A stretch of 64,000 bases of DNA from Altererythrobacter epoxidivorans (GTDB taxonomy: Bacteria > Pseudomonadota > Alphaproteobacteria > Sphingomonadales > Sphingomonadaceae). The first letter of the stretch is position 1, and each line of letters opens with the position of its first letter. The notes below the pieces were generated by a model that saw only the letters and a program-made list of their open reading frames with translations, ran no database searches and was not told where the DNA came from. This document shows positions 52,613 through 61,672 of this stretch, piece by piece. A program made the position numbers and the translations under genes. The DNA is taken from positions 2,449,501 to 2,513,500 of the forward strand of contig NZ_CP012669.1 of NCBI RefSeq assembly GCF_001281485.1, read 5' to 3'.

Positions 52613-53063
52613 CGCGATCCAGCTGGTTGGTGATCAGGGCATAAAGCGCCTGAGTGTCGGGAGCTTCCGACAATGCCTCGTGCATCGCGTCATCACGAAC
52701 CAGGCGAGAGATCGCCGCCAGCGCATGAAGGTGCGTCGCACCCGCATTCTCGGGCGAGATCAGTCCGAACACCAGATCGACGGGCATTCCATCGGCTGCA
52801 GCAAAATCGACTGCATGGTCCAGCCGCAGCAATACGACCGTCGGCCGGCTGACTGCCGCCGAACGGGCATGCGGAATGGCCACGCCGCGACCGAAACCGG
52901 TAGATCCGAGAGCTTCGCGCTCCTCAAGCCCGTCGAGGATCGCGGTCTCGTCCACCCCGTAGACGCTGGCGAAAAGGCGCGCGACTTCGCTGAGTACACC
53001 GGATTTTGAATCGGCCCCGGCCGTGGCAACTGCCTCGGGAAGGAGATGGAAATTGGCGTTCAT
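52602..53063 (-). CDS. ptsN: PTS IIA-Ntr protein
   Basis: The 153-residue protein has the phospho-accepting His65 in GRGVAIPHARSAAVSRP and the rest of the IIA fold. PtsN receives phosphate from PtsP/NPr and regulates nitrogen, potassium and carbon responses. It lies next to hpf, as in many proteobacteria with the rpoN cluster. rpoN itself is not in the window. Confidence 0.92.
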   Translation of the reverse strand: MNANFHLLPEAVATAGADSKSGVLSEVARLFASVYGVDETAILDGLEEREALGSTGFGRGVAIPHARSAAVSRPTVVLLRLDHAVDFAAADGMPVDLVFGLISPENAGATHLHALAAISRLVRDDAMHEALSEAPDTQALYALITNQLDRDAA

Positions 53064-53189
53064 GGCAGGTTTTTCGATTACGTTCTGAGTTGGCGACGAA
53101 CGACACGCTCCTGCACCCCTGATCGGGCACTTATCGCCAGCGGTCGGTTTGAATGCCCCCCACAGGATTCCGCCAACGGAATCGGGACA

Positions 53190-53759
53190 TTATTTCGGTT
53201 CGACCCAGCCGATCGAACCGTCGGAGCGGCGATAAACCATATTATGACGACCAGTTCCAGCATTTTTGAAGAACAGGGCATTGGTATCGCGCAGGTCGAG
53301 CATCATGACCGCGTCCGCTACCGAGGCTTCGGGAATATCGGTGCTGGTTTCCGCGATGATCGGTGGTGCATCTGCCACCACTTCTTCGTCTGCATCCTCT
53401 TCAGCTGGCGCGAAGATGACATAGGCTGCCTCTTCTTCCTTCATGGCGTGCGCCGCCTGTTCATGCCGATCCTTGATCCGGCGCTTGTAACGGCGCAGCT
53501 GCTTGTCGATCTTCTCCGCAGCCGCATCCAACGCGTGATGGGCGTCCTGCGCCTGGCCCTGCGCCTTCAGAATCAGGCCCTGCATGACATGGGTCACGAT
53601 GTCGCAGGTAAAGCCACCAGCCGGTCCCTTGCCGAAAGTTACGTGAGAGGAGATGGCGCGGTCGAAATACTTGTCGACGATGCTGCCAAGTCGGTCGGCT
53701 GCATGCTCCTGAAGGGCTGCGCCGGTTTCCACCTGATGTCCCGATACGCGGATATCCAT
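53190..53759 (-). CDS. hpf: Ribosome hibernation-promoting factor, long form
   Basis: The 189-residue protein consists of the N-terminal S30AE domain (MDIRVSGHQVETGAALQEHAADRLGSIVDKYF) and a C-terminal dimerisation domain with ALFFKNAGTGRHNMVYRRSDGSIGWVEP. The long form dimerises 70S ribosomes into 100S particles in stationary phase. It is upstream of ptsN on the same strand. Confidence 0.93.
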   Translation of the reverse strand: MDIRVSGHQVETGAALQEHAADRLGSIVDKYFDRAISSHVTFGKGPAGGFTCDIVTHVMQGLILKAQGQAQDAHHALDAAAEKIDKQLRRYKRRIKDRHEQAAHAMKEEEAAYVIFAPAEEDADEEVVADAPPIIAETSTDIPEASVADAVMMLDLRDTNALFFKNAGTGRHNMVYRRSDGSIGWVEPK

Positions 53760-53812
53760 GACTCAGTGTCTCCTTTTCTATTCTTGCCGGACCCTGGGGC
53801 AGGATCCGGATG

Positions 53813-54517
53813 TCAGCTTGACCAGAGCGGGGATTCGATCTGTTCAAGAAACGCACGGTGACGGGCTAGTTCCTCTGCCGTTGCGAAATGTGGCCTCGGT
53901 TCGCGCCGCTCGCCTGTGGGGCGCGAAAGGATCACCTCGACCGACCCGGAATCCTGCGAGGAAGAAACGCCGATCTCGATCTCGGCTGCCAGTTCGAGAC
54001 CGATCTGCCGGCCACCTGTCAGTTCGACGTAAACCTGGGCTAGCAATTCGGCGTCGAGCAACGCGCCATGCTTGACGCGGTGGCTGCGGTCGATTCCGTA
54101 ACGCGTGCACAGCGCATCGAGCGACAGTTTGGCACCAGGATGACGTTTGCGAGCGATCGCGACGGTGTCGATCATCCGCTCGAGACTCACGATCTCGCGT
54201 CCGATCAGTTCGAGTTCGTTGTTGATGAAGCCGAAGTCGAACCCGGCATTGTGCGCGATCAGCGGGGCATCGCCGATGAAGGACAGGAAATCGTCGACCG
54301 CATCGCGGAACAGCGGCTTGTCGGCCAGGAAAGCCTCGGACAGGCCATGCACGGCCTCCGCAGCTGCGGGCATGTCGCGTTCGGGATTGAAATATGCGTG
54401 ATAGGTGTCGCCGGTCGGGACCCTGTTGAAGAGTTCAACGCATCCGATTTCCACCATTCGGTCGCCCGTCTTGGGGTCGAGTCCGGTCGTTTCGGTGTCG
54501 AAAACAATTTCTCGCAT
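53813..54517 (-). CDS. dnaQ: DNA polymerase III epsilon subunit
   Basis: The 234-residue proofreading exonuclease has ExoI FDTETTGLDP, ExoII HNAGFDFGFINNE and ExoIII HRVKHGALLDAELLAQVY blocks, with the four acidic residues and the catalytic His of the DEDDh type. The C-terminal region lacks an obvious beta-clamp motif but is typical in length. It is part of the origin-proximal cluster. Confidence 0.94.
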   Translation of the reverse strand: MREIVFDTETTGLDPKTGDRMVEIGCVELFNRVPTGDTYHAYFNPERDMPAAAEAVHGLSEAFLADKPLFRDAVDDFLSFIGDAPLIAHNAGFDFGFINNELELIGREIVSLERMIDTVAIARKRHPGAKLSLDALCTRYGIDRSHRVKHGALLDAELLAQVYVELTGGRQIGLELAAEIEIGVSSSQDSGSVEVILSRPTGERREPRPHFATAEELARHRAFLEQIESPLWSS

Positions 54518-54576
54518 TAATGGTCATATCGGCCGTTAGTTTGCCGCTGGCAAGGGGTCCGAATGCCTTTGAACGC

Positions 54577-55173
54577 TTAATTCCTGGCGGAGAAATAATC
54601 GATCAGCGTGCGCACCTGTTTTTCCGTCTCGGCCAAGGTGACCCCGGTGTCGATGACGTGGTCCGCGCGGGCGCGCTTTTCCGCATCGGGCACCTGCAGC
54701 GACAGGATGTGCGCGAATTTTTCGGGGGTCATTCCGGGGCGCGCGAGAACTCGTTGGCGCTGGACCTCGGCAGGAGCGGAAACCACGATAATCGAGTCGA
54801 CCTGAGAATGGCCGCTTCCTTCGAACAGCAGCGGAATGTCGAATACGACCATCGGTGCACCGGCATGCTCGATCATGAACGCCTGCCGTTTCGCGCCGAC
54901 AGCCGGGTGGACGATGGCTTCGAGCCGCTTGAGAGCGGCCGGATCGGCAAAGACCTGCGCGCCCAATGCCTCGCGTCTGACCCCTTCTGGCCCGGTCGAG
55001 CCTGGAAACTCCGCCTCGATGGCATCGATCAATTCGCCATTGGGCCCCTGCATGCGGCGCACTTCGGCATCGGCATCGAAAACGGGCACGCCTGCGCGCT
55101 CGAACATTTCTGCGACGGTCGACTTGCCCATGCCGATAGAGCCGGTGAGGCCGAGGATGCGGGGGTGGCTCAT
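54577..55173 (-). CDS. coaE: Dephospho-CoA kinase
   Basis: CoaE carries out the last step of coenzyme A synthesis. The P-loop GLTGSIGMGKSTVAEMF is at the N-terminus, followed by VFDADAEVRRMQ and HPAVGAKRQAFM; the C-terminal part has VIDTGVTLAETEKQVRTLI. The 198-residue length is standard. The ATG at 55173 overlaps the aroE stop (ATGA). It is in the conserved dnaQ-coaE-aroE-maf-ppsR order. Confidence 0.95.
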   Translation of the reverse strand: MSHPRILGLTGSIGMGKSTVAEMFERAGVPVFDADAEVRRMQGPNGELIDAIEAEFPGSTGPEGVRREALGAQVFADPAALKRLEAIVHPAVGAKRQAFMIEHAGAPMVVFDIPLLFEGSGHSQVDSIIVVSAPAEVQRQRVLARPGMTPEKFAHILSLQVPDAEKRARADHVIDTGVTLAETEKQVRTLIDYFSARN

Positions 55174-56027
55174 CTGGTGAGGATCTCTCTCAATTGCAGG
55201 TCGCAATCGCGCGGCGGTTGCTGGCCGAAAAACCGCTCGAAGGCGTGGGCAGCCTGACCGATAAGCATGGACAGCCCGTCGATCGTTTCATGCCCTGCAG
55301 CGCGGGCGTTCTTCAGGAAATCCGTCTCGACCGGGTCGGTGACGATGTCATAGGCGATCGCACCCGGCGGCGTATGGCTCCAGTCGAAATTCAGCGGCGG
55401 CTGGCCGCGCATGCCGAGTGGGGATGCGTTGACGACAAGGTCGCAACACCCGTCGCGGTCGTCGAAGGTGAAATCGGTCGGTTCGGCAAAATGATCGAGC
55501 GGAGGGGAATGGTGTTCGCCCTTTGGGGCAAGCTCGTCGAGCAGCGTCCGTGCCTTGCCGGTGTTTCGCCCGGCAAGGACCAGAGTAAATCCCTCGTCGC
55601 TCAAACCCTTTACGATGGCGCGGGCAGCACCCCCGGTCCCGAGGATACGGGCCATCCGGAAAAAGTGGTTTTCCTTCAGCTTGGCCTTCAGCGGTTCGAT
55701 GAAGCCTGAAATGTCCGTATTCCAGCCCACCAGTTCGCCCGCAGTGTTGCGCGTGATCGTATTGACCGCGCCGACGGTTTTGGCCTGCGGGCTGATCTTG
55801 TCGAGCAGCGGGATAACCGCCTGCTTGTGCGGCATGGTGACATTGCACCCACGCCAGTCGAGGTCTGCGCGGCGATCGTCGAGATAATCCGCCAGACCGT
55901 CACCGGTCACATGGCAGGCGCGGTATTCGGCATCTATCCCGAGTTTCTCGAGCCAGAAATTATGGATCGCCGGGCTCTTGGACTGCTTGATCGGATCGCC
56001 GATCACCTCGGCATAGGGCTGGCTCAT
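55170..56027 (-). CDS. aroE: Shikimate dehydrogenase (NADP+)
   Basis: The 285-residue enzyme reduces 3-dehydroshikimate to shikimate. The signature GDPIKQSKSPAIHNFWLEKLG is at residues about 9-30, NVTMPHKQAVIPLLD has the catalytic Lys and Asp pairing, and ARILGTGGAARAIVKGL is the NADP-binding loop. The ATG at 56027 overlaps the maf stop by four bases. Confidence 0.96.
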   Translation of the reverse strand: MSQPYAEVIGDPIKQSKSPAIHNFWLEKLGIDAEYRACHVTGDGLADYLDDRRADLDWRGCNVTMPHKQAVIPLLDKISPQAKTVGAVNTITRNTAGELVGWNTDISGFIEPLKAKLKENHFFRMARILGTGGAARAIVKGLSDEGFTLVLAGRNTGKARTLLDELAPKGEHHSPPLDHFAEPTDFTFDDRDGCCDLVVNASPLGMRGQPPLNFDWSHTPPGAIAYDIVTDPVETDFLKNARAAGHETIDGLSMLIGQAAHAFERFFGQQPPRDCDLQLREILTR

Positions 56028-56611
56028 GCCTCGAGCTCCCCGAGGTCGCGCAGCGCGCCAAGAACCTGGAGCAGCGGCATTCCGAGCACGGTGAACTGGT
56101 CGCCTTCGATCGCGCTGAACAGCTGGGGGCCGAGAGCCTCGATCCTGAATACGCCGACGCAATGCGAAACTTCGGGCCATTCGGCATCGAGGTAATTTTC
56201 GATGAAGGCGTCGGACAATTCCCGCACATGCAGTTTGGAAAGCGCCGTGCCGCTCCATTCGCAGGTGTCGTCCCGCACCAGAGCGGCGCCGCTGTGCAGT
56301 TCCATTACCTTGCCGGAAAAGAAGCGGAGATGTTCGACTGCCTGTTCGCGCGTTTCGGGCTTGTCGAACCGGTGACCTTCGCAAACGACGAGGCTGTCAC
56401 TGCCAAGAACCAGCCTGCCGCCATGGACGGCGGCGATATCCGATGCTTTGGCTACGCTCAGCGCTTCGGCCACCTCGCCGGGCGCGGATCCGGCAAGTCC
56501 CTCCTCGACCGCGCGTTCGTCGATACCGGCCGGAATGCTTTCATATCGGACGCCGACAGCATCGAGCATGGCCCGCCGCGACGCGCTCTTGGAAGCGAGG
56601 ATGATGCTCAT
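56024..56611 (-). CDS. maf: Maf-type nucleoside triphosphate pyrophosphatase
   Basis: The 195-residue protein begins with the conserved Maf motif IILASKSASRRAMLDAVG and continues LVLGSDSLVVCEG and KPETREQAVEHLRFFSGK. Maf proteins hydrolyse canonical or modified nucleotides and affect septum formation. It overlaps ppsR and aroE by four bases each. Confidence 0.94.
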   Translation of the reverse strand: MSIILASKSASRRAMLDAVGVRYESIPAGIDERAVEEGLAGSAPGEVAEALSVAKASDIAAVHGGRLVLGSDSLVVCEGHRFDKPETREQAVEHLRFFSGKVMELHSGAALVRDDTCEWSGTALSKLHVRELSDAFIENYLDAEWPEVSHCVGVFRIEALGPQLFSAIEGDQFTVLGMPLLQVLGALRDLGELEA

Positions 56612-57456
56612 ATCGGCTTGATCCCCTGATCGCCTGCGCCGTCTTCACCGGAGGATCGCTGGTTGTAGAGCCTGATAGCGGCGGCGGCCGTCTCCTCGAT
56701 GGAGCGACGCGTCACATCGATCACCGGCCAGCCATTGTCGGCGAACATCCGCCGCGCATACTTGAGTTCGTCGCGCACGCGGTCGTCGTCGACATAGGCG
56801 GTTTCGGTATCCTCGTGCAGGCTGAGCAGCCGGTTGCGGCGGATCTGTACCAAGCGATCCGGCGCGGTGGTGAGGCCGATGACCAGCGGACGGCGCAGGC
56901 GGAACAGCGCATCAGGCGGGGGGCTTTCGACCACGATCGGGATATTGGCGGTCTTGAACCCGCGATTGGCGAGGTAGATGCTGGTCGGTGTTTTGGAAGT
57001 CCGCGAAACACCGGCAAGCACGATGTCGGCCTGTTCCCAGTTTTCCCAGCCGATCCCGTCGTCATGCGCGATGGTGAACTGGATCGCCTCGACCCGCTTG
57101 AAATAGGCTTCGTCCATCGTGTGCTGGCGCCCGGGACGGCCACGCGCTTCTTGCCCCAGTTGCGATTCCAGTGCCTCTGTCACGGCGTCGAGGGCGGGGA
57201 CGGCCGGAAGACCAAGTTGTCGACAATGTTCCTCCAGCCTGGCGCGCGTTTCGGCATTCACCAGGGTAAAGAGCACCAAGCCGGGATTCGCGGCAAGATC
57301 GGGCACGATCCTGTCGAGATGCTGGCGCGAACGGACCATGGGCCAGAAATGGCGGGTAACGTCGGCATCCTCGAACTGCGCGAGTGCCGCCTTGGCGATC
57401 ATCTCCAGCGTTTCGCCGGTGGAATCCGAGACGAGATGAAGGTGGAGGCGGAGCAT
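56608..57456 (-). CDS. ppsR: Pyruvate, water dikinase regulatory protein (DUF299)
   Basis: The bifunctional kinase/pyrophosphorylase regulates phosphoenolpyruvate synthase or PPDK. The 282-residue protein starts MLRLHLHLVSDSTGETLEMIAKAA and has the P-loop GVSRTSKTPTSIYLANRG. The start at 57456 is supported by homologue N-termini. The first gene on the minus strand from the putative origin, divergent from hemE. Confidence 0.95.
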   Translation of the reverse strand: MLRLHLHLVSDSTGETLEMIAKAALAQFEDADVTRHFWPMVRSRQHLDRIVPDLAANPGLVLFTLVNAETRARLEEHCRQLGLPAVPALDAVTEALESQLGQEARGRPGRQHTMDEAYFKRVEAIQFTIAHDDGIGWENWEQADIVLAGVSRTSKTPTSIYLANRGFKTANIPIVVESPPPDALFRLRRPLVIGLTTAPDRLVQIRRNRLLSLHEDTETAYVDDDRVRDELKYARRMFADNGWPVIDVTRRSIEETAAAAIRLYNQRSSGEDGAGDQGIKPI

Positions 57457-57790
57457 GTTTTGCGCGTTTGATCCCTGTCGCGAGGGGCTGTGGAGAACAC
57501 GGGCATAAACCACGGGAGAAACCTGCCGACAAGTTCGGGGATGAGTTCCATGCCCGCTGTTCGCCGTTTCACCAGCATGCTTACCGACAGAAACCGGTGT
57601 TTTCCGACAGGCTGGGGACAGTGGGGAAAAGTTTGACTCGACTCAGGCGATCCGGCGATTCGATGGCAAGCAAAACCCTGTTCATCGCGGGAGAAATCGG
57701 GCAGGGGCCTGCTGTCCCCGTAATCCACAGGGCCAACAGACTCCATAATCCTATTTAAAATATACTTTTATTATTGATTGGACTCCTCGA
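57457..57790. other. Putative chromosomal replication origin (oriC)
   Basis: This 334-base gap separates ppsR (minus) and hemE (plus). In Caulobacter crescentus and Rickettsia the origin lies next to hemE, and the genes on the other side have the same ppsR-maf-aroE-coaE-dnaQ order. The gap shows an AT-rich block (57741-57780, 8 of 40 G+C) and two DnaA-box-like 9-mers, each one mismatch from TTATCCACA: TAATCCACA (57721-57729) and, on the minus strand, TTCTCCACA (57497-57489). Repeated CCGACAG elements lie at 57584-57610. Box strength and helicase loading cannot be tested here. Confidence 0.7.
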
Positions 57791-58807
57791 ATGCCCGGCT
57801 TTCTCCTCGACACGCTGAAAGGAAAGCGCTCGGACAAGGTGCCCATGTGGCTCATGCGCCAGGCAGGTCGATACCTGCCCGAATATCGCGCCTTGCGGGC
57901 AGAGAAGGGCGGTTTCCTCGACCTGGTTTACGATAGCGATGCTGCGGCCGAAGTTACCTTGCAGCCGATCGATCGGTTCGGTTTCGACGGGGCAATCCTG
58001 TTTTCTGATATCCTGATCGTGCCGCATGCGATGGGGCAGGGGCTCGAATTCCTCGCCGGCGAAGGGCCCAAGCTTTCGCCCCGCCTGCTCGATGCCGATC
58101 TGGAAGGCTTCACCCCGCATCCCGAACGGTACGAGGCGGTGTACGAGACCGTGCGCAAATGCGTGGCGCGCCTGCCCGATGGTGTGACCATGCTCGGCTT
58201 TGCGGGCAGTCCGTGGACCGTGGCGACCTACATGGTGAACGGCGAGGGGAGCCGCGATCAGCATGATACGCGCGCGCTTGCCTATCGCGACCGCGGACGT
58301 TTCCAGGCGATCATCGATGCGATAACCGCCGAGACGGTCACCTACCTGCGTGGCCAGATCGATGCCGGGGCCGAAGCGGTGCAGTTGTTCGACAGCTGGG
58401 CTGGCAGTCTTGCCCCTGATGAATTCGAACGCTGGGTGGTCGCGCCCAATGCGCGGATCGTTTCCGAGCTGAAGCAATCGCATCCTGAAACCCCGATCAT
58501 CGGTTTTCCCAAGGGTGCAGGCGCCAAGCTGGTCGACTATGCCCGCGAAACGGGTGTCGATGCGATCGGCATGGACGAAACGCTCGATCCGGTATGGGTC
58601 AACGAGAACCTGCCCGACGGGATGCCCGTCCAGGGCAACCTCGATCCCTTGCTGCTGCTGGCAGGCGGTGAACCCCTGACTGAGCGGATCCGCTTCATTC
58701 TCGATACCTTTGCCGACCGCCCCCATGTTTTCAACCTCGGCCATGGCATCGGCCAACATACGCCGATCGAAAATGTCGAGCGGCTGGTGGCCACCGTCAG
58801 GGGGTGA
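57791..58807 (+). CDS. hemE: Uroporphyrinogen decarboxylase
   Basis: The 338-residue enzyme converts uroporphyrinogen III to coproporphyrinogen III. The N-terminal PMWLMRQAGRYLPEYR and the GFAGSPWTVATYMV, DSWAGSLAPDEF and GNLDPLLLL segments are diagnostic. It starts the plus-strand transcription from the putative origin. HemJ and Rho follow. Confidence 0.97.
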   Translation: MPGFLLDTLKGKRSDKVPMWLMRQAGRYLPEYRALRAEKGGFLDLVYDSDAAAEVTLQPIDRFGFDGAILFSDILIVPHAMGQGLEFLAGEGPKLSPRLLDADLEGFTPHPERYEAVYETVRKCVARLPDGVTMLGFAGSPWTVATYMVNGEGSRDQHDTRALAYRDRGRFQAIIDAITAETVTYLRGQIDAGAEAVQLFDSWAGSLAPDEFERWVVAPNARIVSELKQSHPETPIIGFPKGAGAKLVDYARETGVDAIGMDETLDPVWVNENLPDGMPVQGNLDPLLLLAGGEPLTERIRFILDTFADRPHVFNLGHGIGQHTPIENVERLVATVRG

Positions 58808-58856
58808 AATTCCGGGCCGACCGCACTAGATCGGCCCCATGCAGGATGTTCTCGCG

Positions 58857-59282
58857 ATGACCTATTTCTGGCTCAAGGCAGGCCACATCATCTTCGTCAT
58901 CTTCTGGATGGCCGGATTGTTCATGCTGCCGCGCCTGTTCGTCTATCACCAGGAAGCGCCTGAAGGATCGGAAGAGGCAGCCCGCTATGTCGAGCGCGAG
59001 CGGCGCCTGCTCAAGATCATCCTGCTGCCTTCCATCATCGTGGTCTGGGTGCTGGGCCTGATGCTGGCCATGACTACCGGAGCTTTCAGTCAGGGCTGGT
59101 TCCATGCCAAGCTGCTCTTCGTGATCGTGCTGTCGGGCTATCACGGCTGGCTGTCGGCCTATGCGAAGAAGCTGGCTCGCGGCGAACGCAGCATGGATGG
59201 CAAGACCCTGCGCCTGCTGAACGAAGTGCCCGGCCTCGCCGCCGTGGTCATCGTCATACTGGTGGTGATCAAGCCCTTCTGA
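58857..59282 (+). CDS. hemJ: Protoporphyrinogen oxidase HemJ
   Basis: The four-helix membrane protein oxidises protoporphyrinogen IX in haem synthesis. The 141-residue form from the ATG at 58857 (AGGATG upstream) begins [22 protein letters not shown] and has the conserved His near residue 10 and the [25 protein letters not shown] and LNEVPGLAA motifs. An ATG at 58839 would add six residues. It is next to hemE, an expected pathway neighbour. Confidence 0.92.
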   Translation: MTYFWLKAGHIIFVIFWMAGLFMLPRLFVYHQEAPEGSEEAARYVERERRLLKIILLPSIIVVWVLGLMLAMTTGAFSQGWFHAKLLFVIVLSGYHGWLSAYAKKLARGERSMDGKTLRLLNEVPGLAAVVIVILVVIKPF

Positions 59283-59314
59283 CGAATTAGCGCCACGGCC
59301 CGACGAACGCCGAT

Positions 59315-59343
59315 TGACGGCGGCGCGGGCGAATCGTATTTTA
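59315..59343 (+). promoter_or_regulatory. Strong candidate promoter of rho
   Basis: TTGACG (59315-59320) and TATTTT (59338-59343) are separated by 17 bases. It leaves a leader of about 138 nt. Confidence 0.65.
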
Positions 59344-59344
59344 T

Positions 59345-59420
59345 ACCCACCTTACCGGTTCAGGCTTCGCATCCCGCGCAGCCAAGTCCGCTTTCTCCAA
59401 GCCCGGCCTCTCCATCAACA
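59345..59420 (+). promoter_or_regulatory. C-rich, G-poor rho leader (possible rut site)
   Basis: The leader holds runs such as CCCACCTTACC and TCCGCTTTCTCCAAGCCC, with few G residues. This fits a Rho utilisation site that would let Rho limit its own transcript, as is known in E. coli. Confidence 0.4.
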
Positions 59421-59487
59421 GGGAGGGGCGACTGCGTCCCAGGCGCAGTTCACGACTTGCCGGCCATCCCAACTGGAATCGAAGAAT

Positions 59488-60753
59488 ATGCATCTCAAGG
59501 AATTGAAACAGAAAACCCCGGCCGAGCTGGTCAGCATGGCCGAAGAGCTTGGTGTAGAAGGCGCGTCGACCATGCGCCGCCAGGACTTGATGTTCTGCAT
59601 CCTGCGCGAACTCGCCGAGGATGAGGAATACGAAGAAAAGATCATGGGTATCGGCACGATCGAGGTGCTGCAGGACGGCTTCGGCTTCCTGCGCAGCCCC
59701 GAGGCGAACTATCTCGCCGGTCCCGACGATATCTATGTCTCGCCCAACCAGATCCGCAAATGGGGCCTGCGTACCGGCGATACGGTCGAAGGCGAAATCC
59801 GTGCACCCAAGGAAGGCGAGCGTTATTTCGCGCTTACCAGCCTCACCAGCGTGAATTTCGACGATCCGGAGGCCGTGCGCCATCGGACCAATTTCGACAA
59901 CCTCACGCCGCTCTATCCGGACGAGAAGCTGACACTCGACACGCTCGATCCGACGGTAAAGGACAAGTCGGCCCGTGTGATCGACATCATCGCGCCGCAG
60001 GGCAAGGGCCAGCGCGCCCTGATCGTTGCGCCGCCGCGTACGGGTAAGACCGTGCTGTTGCAGAACATCGCCAAGGCAATCACCGACAACCACCCGGAAG
60101 TGTTCCTGCTGGTCCTGCTGGTCGACGAACGTCCGGAAGAAGTCACCGACATGCAGCGCAGCGTGAACGGCGAAGTCATCTCCTCGACCTTCGACGAACC
60201 TGCCAACCGCCACGTCCAGGTCGCCGAAATGGTGATCGAGAAGGCCAAGCGCCTCGTCGAGCACAAGAAGGACGTTGTCATCCTGCTCGACTCGATCACG
60301 CGTCTCGGCCGCGCCTACAACACCGTGGTCCCAAGCTCGGGCAAGGTGCTGACCGGCGGTGTCGATGCAAACGCCCTGCAGCGTCCCAAGCGCTTCTTCG
60401 GTGCTGCACGTAACATCGAGGAGGGCGGATCGCTCTCGATCATCGCCACCGCGCTGATCGATACCGGCAGCCGGATGGACGAGGTTATCTTCGAAGAATT
60501 CAAGGGCACCGGTAACTCGGAAATCGTGCTCGATCGCAAGGTTGCCGACAAGCGCATCTTCCCTGCACTCGACGTCGGCAAGTCGGGTACCCGCAAGGAA
60601 GAACTGCTGGTCGATCAGGGCCAGCTGTCGAAGATGTGGGTCCTGCGCCGTATCCTGATGCAGATGGGCACGGTCGACGCGATGGAATTCCTTCTCGACA
60701 AGATGAAGGATTCCAAGACCAACGAAGACTTCTTCGCGACCATGAACCAGTAA
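59488..60753 (+). CDS. rho: Transcription termination factor Rho
   Basis: The 421-residue hexameric RNA helicase has an N-terminal RNA-binding (cold-shock-like) domain and an ATPase domain with Walker A ([12 protein letters not shown]) and the Q-loop [13 protein letters not shown]. The R-loop region [26 protein letters not shown] is nearly invariant. The start at 59488 is the first ATG after the leader. Confidence 0.98.
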   Translation: MHLKELKQKTPAELVSMAEELGVEGASTMRRQDLMFCILRELAEDEEYEEKIMGIGTIEVLQDGFGFLRSPEANYLAGPDDIYVSPNQIRKWGLRTGDTVEGEIRAPKEGERYFALTSLTSVNFDDPEAVRHRTNFDNLTPLYPDEKLTLDTLDPTVKDKSARVIDIIAPQGKGQRALIVAPPRTGKTVLLQNIAKAITDNHPEVFLLVLLVDERPEEVTDMQRSVNGEVISSTFDEPANRHVQVAEMVIEKAKRLVEHKKDVVILLDSITRLGRAYNTVVPSSGKVLTGGVDANALQRPKRFFGAARNIEEGGSLSIIATALIDTGSRMDEVIFEEFKGTGNSEIVLDRKVADKRIFPALDVGKSGTRKEELLVDQGQLSKMWVLRRILMQMGTVDAMEFLLDKMKDSKTNEDFFATMNQ

Positions 60754-61219
60754 GCGTCGAACCTGCGCGGGATCGTCCTCACGCGGGGGCGGGGCGCAGG
60801 ATAGACGAGCTTGCTTGCAGATTTGGCCCGGCGCGGCTTCCGGATTTTACCGGAGGCGGCCCGGGCCTTCTTGCATCGGCAGGAGCGCTCAATCTGCGCC
60901 TGCGACCTGCTCGAGGACTCAGGGTGGAATGAATCCAGCCAGGAAGCCGCGGCTAGCGATATGTCCGTTGCAGCCGCCTGGAAGGCCGCTGGTTACAAAC
61001 TCATCGACTTCCCTCTCACGAGCCCGTTCAAGCGCGCAGCATCAATTCTGGGGCATCTACGAGGCCCCCCGGCGCGGCAGGCAAAGTGCGTGGGAGGTCA
61101 GACATGTTGCGCTTTCGACCGAGCGGGGTCACGCGGAAGCAACCATCCGACAATAGAATTTGGCAAACATTTCTGTTTTACCGGTGTGCAAGGGATCGCT
61201 GAAATCGCGGAATGATGGG
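60754..61219. other. 466-bp gap between rho and the BLUF gene
   Basis: I see no protein-coding gene with good support. Open frames on the plus strand lack known domains and conserved composition. A long hairpin (CTTCCGG-N6-CCGGAGG at 60837-60856) about 85 bases after the rho stop may end the rho transcript, though it has no T-run. mnmE, mnmG and parAB, which follow rho in several relatives, are absent, so a rearrangement occurred here. Confidence 0.45.
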
Positions 61220-61672
61220 ATGGAACGGCTCATTTATACCAGCGTGGCACGTCCGGACATCGGGCCGGAAGAAATCGACAGCATCGTCCAATCGTCTGCA
61301 CTCGCCAATCCGTTGAGAAGCGTAACGGGCTTCCTGATCTTCGATCACGGTTGTTTTTTCCAATACCTAGAAGGCCCAACGAACGAACTCGATGCACTGC
61401 TGGTCAAGATCAAGCGGGATCGACGCCATTCCGGCGTAAAGGTCAGGGCACGTTCGGCGGCTCGGTCGCCATTATTCGCAAGATGGCGCATGCAGCGGGT
61501 CAGGATCGGCGGCGAGGTCGAAAAGGACCTGCTGGCACGGTTTACCGCCGAGCATGAGACCCTGGAATTTGCGCGATTGTTGCGCAGGTTCCCGAAGGAG
61601 AAACCGGACTTGGCCATTATCCGGCCTTCTGGCGATCCAGCTGCGCGGCCATCATTTCCCAGACCTTGTTGA
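61220..61672 (+). CDS. BLUF-domain blue-light photoreceptor
   Basis: The 150-residue protein is a stand-alone BLUF domain with a short helical tail. The flavin-contact residues Y6, N30 and Q48 have exactly the spacing of AppA Y21, N45 and Q63; W89 and M91 match AppA W104 and M106. FAD absorbs blue light and rearranges the Gln hydrogen bonds. No output domain is present, so it must act through a partner protein. Its end overlaps the convergent NTF2-like gene by 56 bases. The start is an ATG at 61220; no strong ribosome-binding site is seen. Confidence 0.88.
   Translation: MERLIYTSVARPDIGPEEIDSIVQSSALANPLRSVTGFLIFDHGCFFQYLEGPTNELDALLVKIKRDRRHSGVKVRARSAARSPLFARWRMQRVRIGGEVEKDLLARFTAEHETLEFARLLRRFPKEKPDLAIIRPSGDPAARPSFPRPC

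Noticed and set aside
60811..61215. Plus-strand open frame of about 134 codons after rho
   Set aside because: It starts at a weak TTG, has no known domain and its amino-acid composition is poor; it is more likely non-coding.
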